Both the position numbers and the translations under genes were made by a program. From Bacteroidales bacterium (GTDB lineage Bacteria > Bacteroidota > Bacteroidia > Bacteroidales > WCHB1-69), in the NCBI GenBank assembly GCA_031286285.1, contig JAITUN010000248.1, positions 1 through 60,514 of the forward strand: a stretch of 60,514 nucleotides of DNA. Reading direction: 5' to 3'. Positions within the stretch are counted from its first letter, which is position 1; every line of letters starts with the position of its first letter. A model generated the notes under the pieces. That model had not been told where the DNA came from. It saw only the letters and a list, made by a program, of their open reading frames with translations, and searched no databases. This document shows, in pieces, positions 39,710 to 48,768 of the stretch.

Positions 39710-40957
39710 TTAAAAAGTTTCCACATAATCGCAAAATGTACCGATTCCATTTTCTCTATTTATTTTTTCGGCAATTTCTATTGCATTTTTCTTGTAATCA
39801 GGATTAAAAAGCAAATTATTGATTCTTTTTTCTAATTTTTTGAATGAAATATTTCCGATACCTGTGCGTTTCGGTCCCAAACCCAGTGTATGGATACGGT
39901 AACGCCAATAATGCTGATCTAAAAAGAGTGGGATGATCATTTGCGGTTTTCCCGCACGGGCAACACTGTGGGTAGTACCGCATCCTCCGTGATGAATGAT
40001 GGCATCGCATTGAGGAAAAATCAAACTGTGTGGAATAGTATCTCTCAAAATATAAAGGTGCTCATCTTGCTCAAGATGAACTCCCGTTTTTGACCACCCG
40101 GAACCAATAACTAACTTATAATCATTCTTTTTTACAACAGACTGCAACATCTCTACAAATCGTTTCCCTTTCTTGGAAGAACAACTTCCAAAAGTAAAAA
40201 ACAAGGTAGGGCGTTCATCTTTCTTTATAAATTTTATTAGCTTTTCATAAGCCGCTTCTTCATAATGGAACGTATCATTAAAACAATATCCGCTAATACC
40301 CCATGAATAGTTCCAATCCACATCTACCGATCCCAAAGTAGGGCTATAGAGCAGTTGATTATGGGAATGAGCAGGAGCATGTTGAGCATAGCTCTTCATT
40401 GGACGCATACCATATAGAGAGCGATACTTATTCAATGTTTTGACTGCTATCATATTAATAGAAGTATTAATCAGTTTCCATAGCAATGGAGTAATAATGC
40501 GATTTGGCTTAGGAAATGGAAATATAGGGGGCGGTATCTTTTTCCCCGGTAAGAATGGACCGTATGCCGTTCGTATCAGCGGTTTTTTGCAATATTCTGC
40601 AATGTTAGGTGCGGCAAGCTCCGTATTGGTTGCAATCAATAAATCACAATCTTGCACCAGCGGCATTAATTCAAAATACTGATCATCAATAACATCATTT
40701 ATCCATGTCAGCAAAGTTTTCACTCTAACTGTTTGGCTCATAAAATTTCCAAGATCATCTTTACTCTGAATCAGGTAATTTAATCCGTATTTTTTAGCGT
40801 CTTCTTCAAACAGACTCGGAATACTGATGGTAATACAATGCCCTCTCCTTTGCAATTCGGCTGCAATACTCAGATAAGGAAATATATCACCATTCGACCC
40901 TCTTGCAACAAGAACAATTTTCTTTTTATTTTTAATATCTAAATGATCCATAACCAT
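39710..40957 (-). CDS. GT1-family glycosyltransferase (UGT/sterol-glucosyltransferase-like)
   Basis: A 415-residue GT-B enzyme. The N-terminal domain opens IVLVARGSNGDIFPYLSIA and AELQRRGHCITISIPS, the usual acceptor-domain start. The C-terminal nucleotide-sugar domain has PTLFFTFGSCSS, then the donor motif AIIHHGGCGTTHSVARAGKP and QMIIPLFLDQHYW. It is typical of glycosyltransferases acting on lipids or secondary metabolites. It begins 5 nt after the radical SAM gene ends, so the two form an operon. The acceptor is unknown. Confidence 0.9.
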   Translation of the reverse strand: MVMDHLDIKNKKKIVLVARGSNGDIFPYLSIAAELQRRGHCITISIPSLFEEDAKKYGLNYLIQSKDDLGNFMSQTVRVKTLLTWINDVIDDQYFELMPLVQDCDLLIATNTELAAPNIAEYCKKPLIRTAYGPFLPGKKIPPPIFPFPKPNRIITPLLWKLINTSINMIAVKTLNKYRSLYGMRPMKSYAQHAPAHSHNQLLYSPTLGSVDVDWNYSWGISGYCFNDTFHYEEAAYEKLIKFIKKDERPTLFFTFGSCSSKKGKRFVEMLQSVVKKNDYKLVIGSGWSKTGVHLEQDEHLYILRDTIPHSLIFPQCDAIIHHGGCGTTHSVARAGKPQMIIPLFLDQHYWRYRIHTLGLGPKRTGIGNISFKKLEKRINNLLFNPDYKKNAIEIAEKINRENGIGTFCDYVETF

Positions 40958-40962
40958 GATTT

Positions 40963-42183
40963 TTAGAATAATTGGCTCAACTTTTTCTCATCAAGTCTGT
41001 ATTTTTCTTCAAGAGTTTTTAAATAGGTTTCATCTATGAAATTCAAGGGTTTATACAACTTTTGGGCTTGCCTGTATCCTTTATATATTTTGAAAAGCAT
41101 TTTTCGCGGATTAAAAATGATAGAGGAGATAATCCAACAGCCGTGCGTACACCAGCAATTTGCTTTGTATCCGGATCCAATAGTTTCTACCTCTTTTTTC
41201 ATCGCCTCGCTGTGCATCATATCGTTTATGTTACATCCGTAATCTCTCACATTTCCGATGGGGTCGCGCAATTCGCAGGAACGGAAACGTCCGTCATAAT
41301 CAATTACTAATGTTGTTTCACCTGCCGTACAATTCATTCCCCATGGGGTAGGTTTATCGATATTGTCGGCACGAACATTATACAAAGTTCGTATCAGACC
41401 AAGATAGAAAATTTTAGCAATTTTACCGCGCAAACCTTTCATTGCTGTTTTCATACGCTCGGCATAGCCGGAGTATATCGGTGAAACTTCGTTTTGTAAT
41501 TTTTTCAGTGAGGTTTCTGTAAGAATTTTCACTCCTTTTTCACGGGTAACACCGCGAGCAGCCTCAATAGTATGCGTTGTGATATTGAAACGTCCATATA
41601 CCCAAGTCATTAAATCATGAATTTGGTCATGGTTATATTTTGTTACCACTGTAGCGATATTTTTTATTACCATGGGATCGTTTCCAAAATATTTGTCCAA
41701 TTTTTTTAGTGTTTCCAATGTTTTATAAAAATTGCCCGGAACGCCACGTTGTATATCATGTATTTCTTCAAATCCATCTAAAGATACGCTCACTGTAAAA
41801 ATGCAGTTTGGACAACTTTTTCTTAAACGGCTAATCCATTCTATCACCCTGTCGGGCATCAATCCATTTGTGGGCATATTGACATCCTTGATTTTATTGT
41901 TTTTATAAAACATTTCTACTATTTCGGGTAAATCAATACGAAGTGTAGGTTCTCCGCCGGACAACCACAAACGATTAAATTCGCCGGCTGTTTCGGAAAG
42001 TTTTTTCATTTCGTCAAAGTTCAAATCTTGTTTTTTGGCATCCATATCATCGGCATAAAAGCACATGGCACATTTTGCATTACATTTTCCGGTAACAAAA
42101 AGAAATACCGATTCTAATTTTCTTTTCATGCTCATTTTTTGAAAAGAACTGGTTGGGTGAGTGGAGTTGCTCATTTTTTTCAT
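40963..42183 (-). CDS. Radical SAM protein with SPASM-like C-terminal cysteine region
   Basis: A 406-residue protein. The radical SAM cluster motif CNAKCAMC is at about residues 34-41, followed by LWLSGGEPTLR (the SAM-binding GGE motif). The TIM-barrel continues through MPTNGLMP and FTVSVSLDGF. The C-terminal third has CTAGETTLVIDYDGRFRSC and further cysteines (ANCWCTHGCW), consistent with an auxiliary Fe-S cluster as in SPASM/twitch proteins that modify peptides or metabolites. It is first gene of a two-gene operon with a GT1 glycosyltransferase. No precursor peptide gene was found nearby. The start at 42183 follows a -7 element by about 40 nt. Confidence 0.88.
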   Translation of the reverse strand: MKKMSNSTHPTSSFQKMSMKRKLESVFLFVTGKCNAKCAMCFYADDMDAKKQDLNFDEMKKLSETAGEFNRLWLSGGEPTLRIDLPEIVEMFYKNNKIKDVNMPTNGLMPDRVIEWISRLRKSCPNCIFTVSVSLDGFEEIHDIQRGVPGNFYKTLETLKKLDKYFGNDPMVIKNIATVVTKYNHDQIHDLMTWVYGRFNITTHTIEAARGVTREKGVKILTETSLKKLQNEVSPIYSGYAERMKTAMKGLRGKIAKIFYLGLIRTLYNVRADNIDKPTPWGMNCTAGETTLVIDYDGRFRSCELRDPIGNVRDYGCNINDMMHSEAMKKEVETIGSGYKANCWCTHGCWIISSIIFNPRKMLFKIYKGYRQAQKLYKPLNFIDETYLKTLEEKYRLDEKKLSQLF

Positions 42184-42221
42184 ATTTTTTCGGGTTATAT
42201 ATTATCTGATTTTTTACACAG

Positions 42222-42229
42222 CAAAAGTA
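42222..42229 (-). promoter_or_regulatory. -7 element of the radical SAM-glycosyltransferase operon
   Basis: Minus-strand TACTTTTG, an exact TAnnTTTG match, lies 39 nt upstream of the radical SAM ATG. Confidence 0.5.
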
Positions 42230-42378
42230 TATTTATTATGATACGTTTTGTCATTTAACGTTAATTAATATATAAATATTACTTATTACTAAATAAATAA
42301 AAATGTTAATGAATGTTAATTGTATTGTTTTCATCTTGAAATAAAAGATTAATGGCTTTATTATATACGAAAATGCTA

Positions 42379-42386
42379 TATTTTTG
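42379..42386 (+). promoter_or_regulatory. -7 element of rarD
   Basis: TATTTTTG, an exact TAnnTTTG match, lies 16 nt upstream of the ATG. Confidence 0.5.
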
Positions 42387-42401
42387 CACCTTTAAAAAAA
42401 T

Positions 42402-43313
42402 ATGAATAAATCGAAGGGGATTTTTTATACAGTTGGCGCCTATTTAATTTGGGGAAGTTCGCCGCTTTACTGGTATCTTTTGTCGGGAATTACTCCATAC
42501 GAGATTGTAGCACACCGTATTTTGTGGTCTGCCGTTCTCATGATTATTTTATCTACCGTAGTTTTCAAGACTAATTTTCGACCTATTTTAAAAAGCAAAA
42601 AAAAGATGCTCTATCTGCTCTGTACCTCCGCATTAATTACTCTAAATTGGGCGTTGTATATTTGGGCGGTAGAAAATAAACATTTAGTGGATGCTTCTTT
42701 AGGATATTATATAAATCCGTTTATCAATGTTATTTTGGGTGTACTCTTTTTGAAAGAGCGGCTCACAGGAATACAAAAAATTGCGCTGACATTTGCTTTT
42801 TTTGGTGTGGCATACCTCACATTCAGTTATGGTTCTTTTCCTTTTCTTGCCATTATTTTAGCAGGCACATTTTCGTTGTATGGATTATTACGCAAAAAAA
42901 TCCAAATAGAATCTATGCCGGCATTAACCGTAGAAACTATCGTTGTGCTACCCATTGCACTCGGATTTTTAGTCATGACCTTTATTAATCACACAAACAG
43001 TTACCAAATTAGTGATGTTTCTACACTCTTGCTCATTATGTTGGTAGGTCCCATCACTGCTATTCCATTGTTTCTTTTTGGAAAAGCAGCAGAAACTGTT
43101 TCCTTAACCACCTTGGGATTTGTTCAGTACCTATCTCCTTCTTTACAACTTCTTATCGGAATTTTGCTTTTTAAAGAAACTTTCACCAACGCTCACGTCA
43201 TTTGTTTTGGTTTTATTTGGTTAGGGTTAATTCTTTACACGGTTTATTTAATAAAGGGAAGCAAATCCCTCTCTGAAAATAGATTCAACATCTCTAAGTC
43301 CAAAGTTGTGTGA
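42402..43313 (+). CDS. rarD: EamA-family transporter RarD
   Basis: A 303-residue inner-membrane protein with about ten hydrophobic helices in two EamA repeats. It opens KGIFYTVGAYLIWGSSPLYW and continues ITPYEIVAHRILWSAVLMI. The characteristic NWALYIWAVENKHLVDASLG and YYINPFINVILGVLFLKERL segments follow, and the second repeat ends GFVQYLSPSLQLLIGILLFK. These are diagnostic of RarD, a drug/metabolite exporter family with poorly defined substrates. The length is normal and the gene is monocistronic. Confidence 0.93.
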   Translation: MNKSKGIFYTVGAYLIWGSSPLYWYLLSGITPYEIVAHRILWSAVLMIILSTVVFKTNFRPILKSKKKMLYLLCTSALITLNWALYIWAVENKHLVDASLGYYINPFINVILGVLFLKERLTGIQKIALTFAFFGVAYLTFSYGSFPFLAIILAGTFSLYGLLRKKIQIESMPALTVETIVVLPIALGFLVMTFINHTNSYQISDVSTLLLIMLVGPITAIPLFLFGKAAETVSLTTLGFVQYLSPSLQLLIGILLFKETFTNAHVICFGFIWLGLILYTVYLIKGSKSLSENRFNISKSKVV

Positions 43314-43356
43314 AATTTATATCATACACTAAAATTCATTTTTATGCTATTTGTAT

Positions 43357-45033
43357 TTATGATTTTTTAACAACTTTTATTACTTCGAAACTTCTATTTG
43401 AGTAAATTTTCAGGAAATATACTCCTGCAGTGAGATGGGAGATGTTAATTAGAGTTTGGGACTGAGAAGTGAGAGGTGTATGCGATAATAAGTTTCTGCC
43501 GTAAATATCTATAATCTCAATACTTACTACTCTATACTCACTACTCACTACTAATTGTCCCGTCGTCGGGTTCGGAAATACCGAAAACTCAGGCACTTTA
43601 TTTTCCCGAACACCGATATAATGGTCTAAATAGCATTGATAAAAGTTTGGGATTCCATATCCGGTTCTATCATTTGGATTATTATATTGATCGCTGTATT
43701 TTCTAATTAAATCCATAAGTTCTAATGAAGAAAATTGGGGCAGTGCCTGCCACAAACATGCAGATAGGCCGGCAATTATTGGCGCTGCCATACTGGTTCC
43801 ATTTGTTTGAACTATATATCCGTTTTCAGCGACCACCCACGCATTCCAGCCCACAGAAGCCACATCGGGCTTCACGCGTTCGTCGGAAGTGGGTCCGTAA
43901 GAGGAAAACAATGCAACTTCTCCGTCTTTGTTTACAGCGCCTACTGCCAAAATATTGAAAGCATCTGCAGGACGACCGATATAATGCCATGACTTGTTTC
44001 CCTCATTTCCTGCACTATTTACAACAATAACTCCTTTTTGAGTTAAAATGGAGGCAGCTCGTGAAGCGATACTTGCCATACCGTTATTGTCTTCTATAGT
44101 ATAAATATTTTGCCATGGAAAATCAAAATTGGTATAGCCTAATGAAGCCGTTGCTACATCTGCGCCCAAACTATCTGCAAGTTCAGCGGCTTGAGCCCAA
44201 AAATCTTCCTCTACCAACTGCTCACTCCAAGGGTATTCCGAGCGAATAAAAAAATAATTGGCTTTAGGAGCAGTTCCTACCATTTGTCCATCTATTTCGG
44301 TAGCCATTTCCGAAGTTACCGCTGTTCCATGCCCGTGTCCGGTATATACATTATTTACTCCTGGGGCTAAATCACGTTCACCCCAAATTTGTCCATTATT
44401 ATACAAAGATTGAAAACAGGAAAGTGTGTTAAAACCATTCCATCCAGCATCAAATACACAAATCAACATATCTTCTCCGCAAAAACCTGCTTTGTGCAAA
44501 GAATGCCCTCTATGAATATTAATATTGTCAAGACTCATTCCATAATTATAATCGCAGGAAGAATTACAAACTATGGCTTGAGAAAACTGTTCATGAATAG
44601 ATATTTCAATTTTATTTGACCAACTATAGGCAGCCACCGGTATTACACTTTCAATAAAAGAAAAATTATCAACCATCTCATCAATAATATCTTGATAATT
44701 TTCATTTTCAAAAAAGAAAATCACTACCGAATTGTTCCATTTTGAGATAGAAATAATTTGAGTCGGTACAGTAAAAAAATTGGTAATTAAATCAATGTAT
44801 TGAGGATTTACAGGCAAATCTTGTTCAATAATTGGAATACTAAACCGTTCACGCTTCGCAATGGCACGCTCCGAAAGGAACTCCTCCGGACGACTTATCG
44901 AAAAAGGGGAATCGTTTTTATCGGAAAAAGTAATGCGATAACAGTTTGGGGTTTGTCCGTATGCAACTGCTCCAAAAAACAGAAAGCAGAAAGAAGAAAG
45001 GAGAAAAACTCGAAAATTGGCAATTGGTTTCAT
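43357..45033 (-). CDS. Secreted subtilisin-like serine peptidase (S8) with T9SS type A sorting tail
   Basis: From the ATG at 45033 the protein is 558 residues. An ATG 57 nt further upstream (45090) is rejected because it falls on a -7 element. The signal peptide is FRVFLLSSFCFLFFGAVAYG. The subtilase triad is complete: Asp in LICVFDAGWNGF, His in YTGHGHGTAVTSEMA, Ser in NGTSMAAPIIAGLSA, with the oxyanion Asn in IVVNSAGNEGN. The C-terminal ~75 residues are a T9SS type A sorting domain (FSVFPNPTTGQLVV; IEIIDIYGRNLL; LTAGVYFLKIYSNR). It should be a surface-attached or released protease exported by the T9SS. The coding sequence of the tail contains GAGTAGT-type microsatellite sequence. Confidence 0.93.
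   Translation of the reverse strand: MKPIANFRVFLLSSFCFLFFGAVAYGQTPNCYRITFSDKNDSPFSISRPEEFLSERAIAKRERFSIPIIEQDLPVNPQYIDLITNFFTVPTQIISISKWNNSVVIFFFENENYQDIIDEMVDNFSFIESVIPVAAYSWSNKIEISIHEQFSQAIVCNSSCDYNYGMSLDNINIHRGHSLHKAGFCGEDMLICVFDAGWNGFNTLSCFQSLYNNGQIWGERDLAPGVNNVYTGHGHGTAVTSEMATEIDGQMVGTAPKANYFFIRSEYPWSEQLVEEDFWAQAAELADSLGADVATASLGYTNFDFPWQNIYTIEDNNGMASIASRAASILTQKGVIVVNSAGNEGNKSWHYIGRPADAFNILAVGAVNKDGEVALFSSYGPTSDERVKPDVASVGWNAWVVAENGYIVQTNGTSMAAPIIAGLSACLWQALPQFSSLELMDLIRKYSDQYNNPNDRTGYGIPNFYQCYLDHYIGVRENKVPEFSVFPNPTTGQLVVSSEYRVVSIEIIDIYGRNLLSHTPLTSQSQTLINISHLTAGVYFLKIYSNRSFEVIKVVKKS
43521..43555 (-). repeat. GAGTAGT-type microsatellite inside the subtilase sorting-domain coding sequence
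   Basis: Minus-strand sequence around AGTAGTGAGTAGTGAGTA is read in frame as LVVSSEYRVVS, between the PNPTTG motif and the IIDIYGR strand of the T9SS tail. The unit is the same as in the fbaA spacer. Confidence 0.75.
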
Positions 45034-45083
45034 AGAGATTTCGTTAAAAAATAATGTGGTATAGTTTTCAATTATTAACGCGG

Positions 45084-45091
45084 CAAACATA
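45084..45091 (-). promoter_or_regulatory. -7 element of the subtilase gene
   Basis: Minus-strand TATGTTTG, an exact TAnnTTTG match. It overlaps the upstream candidate ATG at 45090 and so supports the downstream start at 45033. Confidence 0.55.
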
Positions 45092-45136
45092 TAAAATTTT
45101 TACTTCTTTGTTTCTACAAAATCTGTCCTGATATAT

Positions 45137-45170
45137 TTGTAGTTCTGCCGACAAAAAAAATATACTTTTG
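45137..45170 (+). promoter_or_regulatory. -33/-7 promoter of mreC-mreD
   Basis: TTG (45137-45139) and TACTTTTG (45163-45170) are 23 bp apart, at the long end of the Bacteroidota range. The -7 element ends 22 nt before the mreC ATG. Confidence 0.5.
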
Positions 45171-45192
45171 CTCTGCTTTTTTATTCACACAA

Positions 45193-46032
45193 ATGAACAG
45201 TTTTAGAGAACTCATTAGGCGTTATTTTCATCTTATTATCTTTCTGATATTGCAGGTTTTTGCCATTGTGTTAATCTACAACAATAGTAATTATCAGCAT
45301 TTTATAATTTCATCTGCTCTACAAGAGATTACCGGTCCTGTTCAAAAATTTGCAAACTTTTTTTATCGTCAGTTTCATTACTCAAGCGAAAACGCGTACT
45401 TAATGCAACAAAACATAGAGCTATTGAAAGAAAAAGAGAATATGTTTATTTTTTCAGAAGATACAGTTAGTTCTGTTTTTTCAGGAGAGATGAAAAATAA
45501 ACGCCGAATGTATGACATTACTTCGGCGCATGTGGTTTTCAATACCATCAATAAAACCTATAATTATATTATCATTGACAAAGGGAGGAAAGATGGAGTG
45601 GTACCTGATATGGCGGTACTTTCTCCAAATGGAGTAGTGGGAGTAGTGAGCGACGTGTCCGAAAATTTCAGCACGGTGATATCTTTACTCAACCCCAATG
45701 CACAAGTAAGCGCTAAAATTATCCCTATTAACCAAATCGGAACTGTTATTTGGGTAGATCCTGACCCCTCTATTGCGCAAGTTATTGCTATTCCACAACA
45801 TCTGATGGTTGCTGTGGGAGATTCCGTTGTTACAAGCGGATATTCTGATGTTTTTCCAAAAGATATTCTTATTGGTACCGTTATTGAAAAATTTGATAAC
45901 CCCAATAATACTTTTCTTACCATCAAAATAAAACTATCTACCGATTTTAGAAACCTTCACAACGTGTATCTTATCTCAAATCTTTATAAATCGGAGTTGG
46001 ATACTCTAAAAACAAAATTTAAGAATGAATAA
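45193..46032 (+). CDS. mreC: Rod shape-determining protein MreC
   Basis: A 279-residue bitopic periplasmic protein that organises the elongasome with MreB, MreD, RodA and PBP2. It has one N-terminal helix (YFHLIIFLILQVFAIVLIY), a coiled-coil segment at ~60-100 and the MreC beta-barrel pair. Motifs include YIIIDKGRKDGVVPDMAV, SPNGVVGVVSDVSENFSTVI, then VVTSGYSDVFPKDILIGTVI. The length is usual for Bacteroidota. It overlaps mreD by 8 nt (ATGAATAA). mreB is not upstream; the divergent neighbour is the subtilase gene. Confidence 0.95.
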   Translation: MNSFRELIRRYFHLIIFLILQVFAIVLIYNNSNYQHFIISSALQEITGPVQKFANFFYRQFHYSSENAYLMQQNIELLKEKENMFIFSEDTVSSVFSGEMKNKRRMYDITSAHVVFNTINKTYNYIIIDKGRKDGVVPDMAVLSPNGVVGVVSDVSENFSTVISLLNPNAQVSAKIIPINQIGTVIWVDPDPSIAQVIAIPQHLMVAVGDSVVTSGYSDVFPKDILIGTVIEKFDNPNNTFLTIKIKLSTDFRNLHNVYLISNLYKSELDTLKTKFKNE

Positions 46033-46537
46033 ATTTTCAAAAAATCTTTCTCGCTTTTTTGTTCTTATACTATTACAAGTGTTTGTTTTTAACTATGTTC
46101 AATTGTTTGGTTTCCTAAATCCCTTTGTTTATTTGCTATTCCTCATTTTACTTCCCATAGAACTTCCAAAATCAACTCAATATATCATTGCATTTGTAAC
46201 GGGATTTATAGTAGATGCTTTTTTGAGAACGTATGGGATACAATCTTTTGCCTGTGTTTTTATGGTGTTCCTTCGCCCCTATATTATTCTGATTTTGAAT
46301 GGATTTAAACCTTTGGAAACAGGAGTAAAACCAATTCCGGGAGTTAAAGCGTTTAACTGGATTTTAGTTTATACACTCCTTTTGGTGTTTGTACATCAAA
46401 TTTCGGTAACGGTTTTGGAAGTGTTTCAATGGGTACAATGGTGGCGAATTATTTGGACATCAACGGTAAACACGCTATTTACAACCTTTATTATTATCTG
46501 TTTGGAATATATTTTTTATGCAGGAAGAGAAAAATAA
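46025..46537 (+). CDS. mreD: Rod shape-determining protein MreD
   Basis: A 170-residue inner-membrane protein with about five helices (FFVLILLQVFVFNYVQLFG; PFVYLLFLILLPIELP; YIIAFVTGFIVDAFLRTYG; ILVYTLLLVFVHQISVTV; TLFTTFIIICLEYIFY). The helix containing GFIVDAF is the recognisable MreD signature. It is translationally coupled to mreC. The usual downstream pbp2 (mrdA) and rodA are absent; a short antitoxin-like fragment and tpiA follow. Confidence 0.92.
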   Translation: MNKFSKNLSRFFVLILLQVFVFNYVQLFGFLNPFVYLLFLILLPIELPKSTQYIIAFVTGFIVDAFLRTYGIQSFACVFMVFLRPYIILILNGFKPLETGVKPIPGVKAFNWILVYTLLLVFVHQISVTVLEVFQWVQWWRIIWTSTVNTLFTTFIIICLEYIFYAGREK

Positions 46538-46564
46538 AAAGTATGGAAATAATAATTTTAAAAT

Positions 46565-46618
46565 ATGAGGATTTTTAAAACAGAAAATGATTACAGAGAA
46601 GCTTTAAAAAAAGATTAA
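46565..46618 (+). pseudogene. Possible remnant of a HigA-type antitoxin start
   Basis: A 17-codon frame encodes MRIFKTENDYREALKKD and a stop. The TE-x-DY-x-x-AL pattern resembles the N-terminus of HigA/HTH antitoxins (…KTEKDYEEAL…). With no HTH following it would be a broken fragment, and a chance match is possible at this length. Confidence 0.3.
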
Positions 46619-46651
46619 TTCTTGTTATTAACCCCCCAAAAATATAAGCTT

Positions 46652-47428
46652 ATGAAACCTAAAATGGTCATTGGAAACTGGAAAATGAATAAATCGTTTG
46701 AAGAAGCCGACGATTTAATTATTGCCATTGGCGAGCAGATCGCCGGATTAAAGTTGGAAACCGGCGTGGTGCTATGCCCGCCGTTCATCTATTTAGAATT
46801 AGCCACCGATCAAGCGGAAGAGGCAGATTTTAGTACAGGCGCGCAAAATTGCAGCGAATATAAAAATGGCGCCGTTACCGGAGAGATCTCCGCAGAAATG
46901 TTAGCGAAGTTGGGCGTTGAATTTTGTATTGTCGGACACTCCGAAAGACGAAAGTTCTTCTGCGAATCGAACCAAACTATTGCAAAAAAAGCGGACTTGT
47001 TATTAGAAAACCAATTAGTGCCTGTGGTGTGCTGCGGCGAAGTAATTGATGAGCGAAAAGCAAACCGCCATTTTGAAGTGGTAGAAAAACAGATCAAAGA
47101 ATCGCTTTTTCATCTATCAAAAGAGGATTTTGAATCTGTGGTTATTGCTTACGAACCGGTGTGGGCAATCGGTACCGGCGAAACCGCCACCCCCGAACAA
47201 GCCGAAGAGATGCATGCCTTTATTCGACAACTGATTGAGAAAAAATATGGAACCGAAATCGCTTATTCCACTTATATTTTGTATGGCGGAAGTTGTAATG
47301 CGCAAAACGCACTGGAACTTTTCTCTCAACCCAACGTGGATGGCGGGCTTATTGGTGGCGCCTCGCTAAAAGCAAACGACTTTGTTGCCATTATCGAAGC
47401 AGCAGAAACCACAGTTAAAGAGAATTAG
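46652..47428 (+). CDS. tpiA: Triosephosphate isomerase
   Basis: A 258-residue (beta/alpha)8 enzyme interconverting DHAP and glyceraldehyde 3-phosphate. The catalytic residues are all visible: Lys in VIGNWKMNKS, His in FCIVGHSERRKFF, Glu in VVIAYEPVWAIGTGETATPE, plus the phosphate-binding YGGSCNAQNA and VDGGLIGGASLKANDF. The start is the ATG at 46652 (MKPKMVIGNWKMN). An in-frame TTG 30 nt upstream adds residues foreign to the family and is rejected. With fbaA and ppdK it represents lower glycolysis in this window. Confidence 0.97.
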   Translation: MKPKMVIGNWKMNKSFEEADDLIIAIGEQIAGLKLETGVVLCPPFIYLELATDQAEEADFSTGAQNCSEYKNGAVTGEISAEMLAKLGVEFCIVGHSERRKFFCESNQTIAKKADLLLENQLVPVVCCGEVIDERKANRHFEVVEKQIKESLFHLSKEDFESVVIAYEPVWAIGTGETATPEQAEEMHAFIRQLIEKKYGTEIAYSTYILYGGSCNAQNALELFSQPNVDGGLIGGASLKANDFVAIIEAAETTVKEN

Positions 47429-47466
47429 TACTGTATGAGTGTTGCTGAAAACTCTTTTACAATATT

Positions 47467-48750
47467 TTACTCCATAAGCTTTTCAATATCTACAATTTCT
47501 ACCGGCACCTCGGCAAATAGATCTATTGGATTTTCTCCCACAACAACATCAGTTTCTAAGCGCACGCCAATTCCCTCATCTGCAATATAAATGCCCGGCT
47601 CGCAACTCAGTACCATGCCCGGTTGAAATACAATTTCGCGCTGCCCCACATCATGCACATCCAAACCTATAAAATGGCTGGTGTTGTGCATGAAATATTT
47701 CTTAAACAAAGGTTTATCTTCAGGTTGATTTTTCACATCTTCTTCTGTGTACAATCCCAACTTAATAAGTTCTTCATCCATTCGTTTAAAAACATAGTCA
47801 TTAATTTTATGGATCGTCATACCGGGTTTAAAAAGCGGAATCGTTTCTTTATAAATATTTAGAACAGCTTGATATATTTGTTTTTGGCGTGGTGAAAAAC
47901 GACCGTTAACGGGAACGGTTCTCGTAATATCGGCTGCATAGTTGGCGTATTCTGCGCCAAAATCCATAAGTAGGAGATCGCCGGCTTGCATTTTTTTATC
48001 ATTTTTAATATAATGCAAGATACAAGTGTCGGCGCCTGAAGCCACTATGGGCGCAAAGGAGTAGCCGGTAGCGCCGTTTTTTATCATTTCATAAATCAAT
48101 TCCGCTTCAATTTCATATTCATAAAGATCAGGTTTAATAGCTTTTACAGCGCGGAGAAAAGCTTTGTGCGTTATTTCACAAGCTTTGTGGAGCGCTTTAA
48201 ATTCTTCCGTGTGTTTTACCATTCGCAAGGGATATAAAATGGGCGCTAATCGTTTGTAATTATGCAACGGATAAGTTTTTCTTAATTTTTTGATGAGTTG
48301 AAACTCTTGGGTAGGATGCGTAATTTTATTTCGCGGGTTTTCGGGAAAATGCAGATAGATATTGTTCGAATTAATAATAATATCGTGCAGAGTGCTTTCT
48401 AAACTTTCCACGAACATCACATTCTTTATCCCTGAAATTTCGGTGGCTTGTTCTTTGGTTAGCCGATGTCCGTACCAAACAACCATATCGGGAGATGGAT
48501 TTTTAATAAACAGAATTTCACGGTATTCCGAATTATGGTGCCAGGGCGCCAGTACTAAAGTGGTCTCTTCCTGGTCAATACCGCACAAATAGAGCAGTTC
48601 GGCGTTCTGTTTAAATGGAAAAGTTGTATCTCCCGAGCGCGGGTATTCGTCATGAGAAGTAAGAATGGCTACGGAGTTTTGTTCCATTTCGCCCACCACG
48701 TTTTGGCGGTTTGTTTTGTAAAAATCCGGGTGTAAAGGGGTATATTTCAT
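47467..48750 (-). CDS. pepP: Xaa-Pro aminopeptidase (M24B)
   Basis: From the ATG at 48750 the enzyme is 427 residues, starting MKYTPLHPDFYKTNR. An ATG 21 nt upstream is excluded because the -7 element at 48769-48776 places transcription start at or after it. The N-terminal AMP_N domain (SVAILTSHDEYPRSGDTTFP; ELLYLCGIDQEETTLVLAP) is followed by the M24 pita-bread fold. The dinuclear metal ligands are visible: Asp in LLMDFGAEYANYAADITRTV, His in FMHNTSHFIGLDVHDVG, Glu in VLSCEPGIYI and Glu in GVRLETDVVVG. It removes N-terminal residues preceding proline. It is convergent with tpiA. Confidence 0.94.
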   Translation of the reverse strand: MKYTPLHPDFYKTNRQNVVGEMEQNSVAILTSHDEYPRSGDTTFPFKQNAELLYLCGIDQEETTLVLAPWHHNSEYREILFIKNPSPDMVVWYGHRLTKEQATEISGIKNVMFVESLESTLHDIIINSNNIYLHFPENPRNKITHPTQEFQLIKKLRKTYPLHNYKRLAPILYPLRMVKHTEEFKALHKACEITHKAFLRAVKAIKPDLYEYEIEAELIYEMIKNGATGYSFAPIVASGADTCILHYIKNDKKMQAGDLLLMDFGAEYANYAADITRTVPVNGRFSPRQKQIYQAVLNIYKETIPLFKPGMTIHKINDYVFKRMDEELIKLGLYTEEDVKNQPEDKPLFKKYFMHNTSHFIGLDVHDVGQREIVFQPGMVLSCEPGIYIADEGIGVRLETDVVVGENPIDLFAEVPVEIVDIEKLME

Positions 48751-48768
48751 GTTATAAAAAATTGTCGG

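Noticed and set aside
45034-45090. Longer start for the subtilase at 45090
   Set aside because: The ATG falls on the -7 element, and the extra residues would precede a normal signal peptide.
46622-46651. TTG start for triosephosphate isomerase at 46622
   Set aside because: Family proteins begin at MKPKMVIGNWKMN-like sequence; the extra ten residues are foreign and the ATG at 46652 is well placed.
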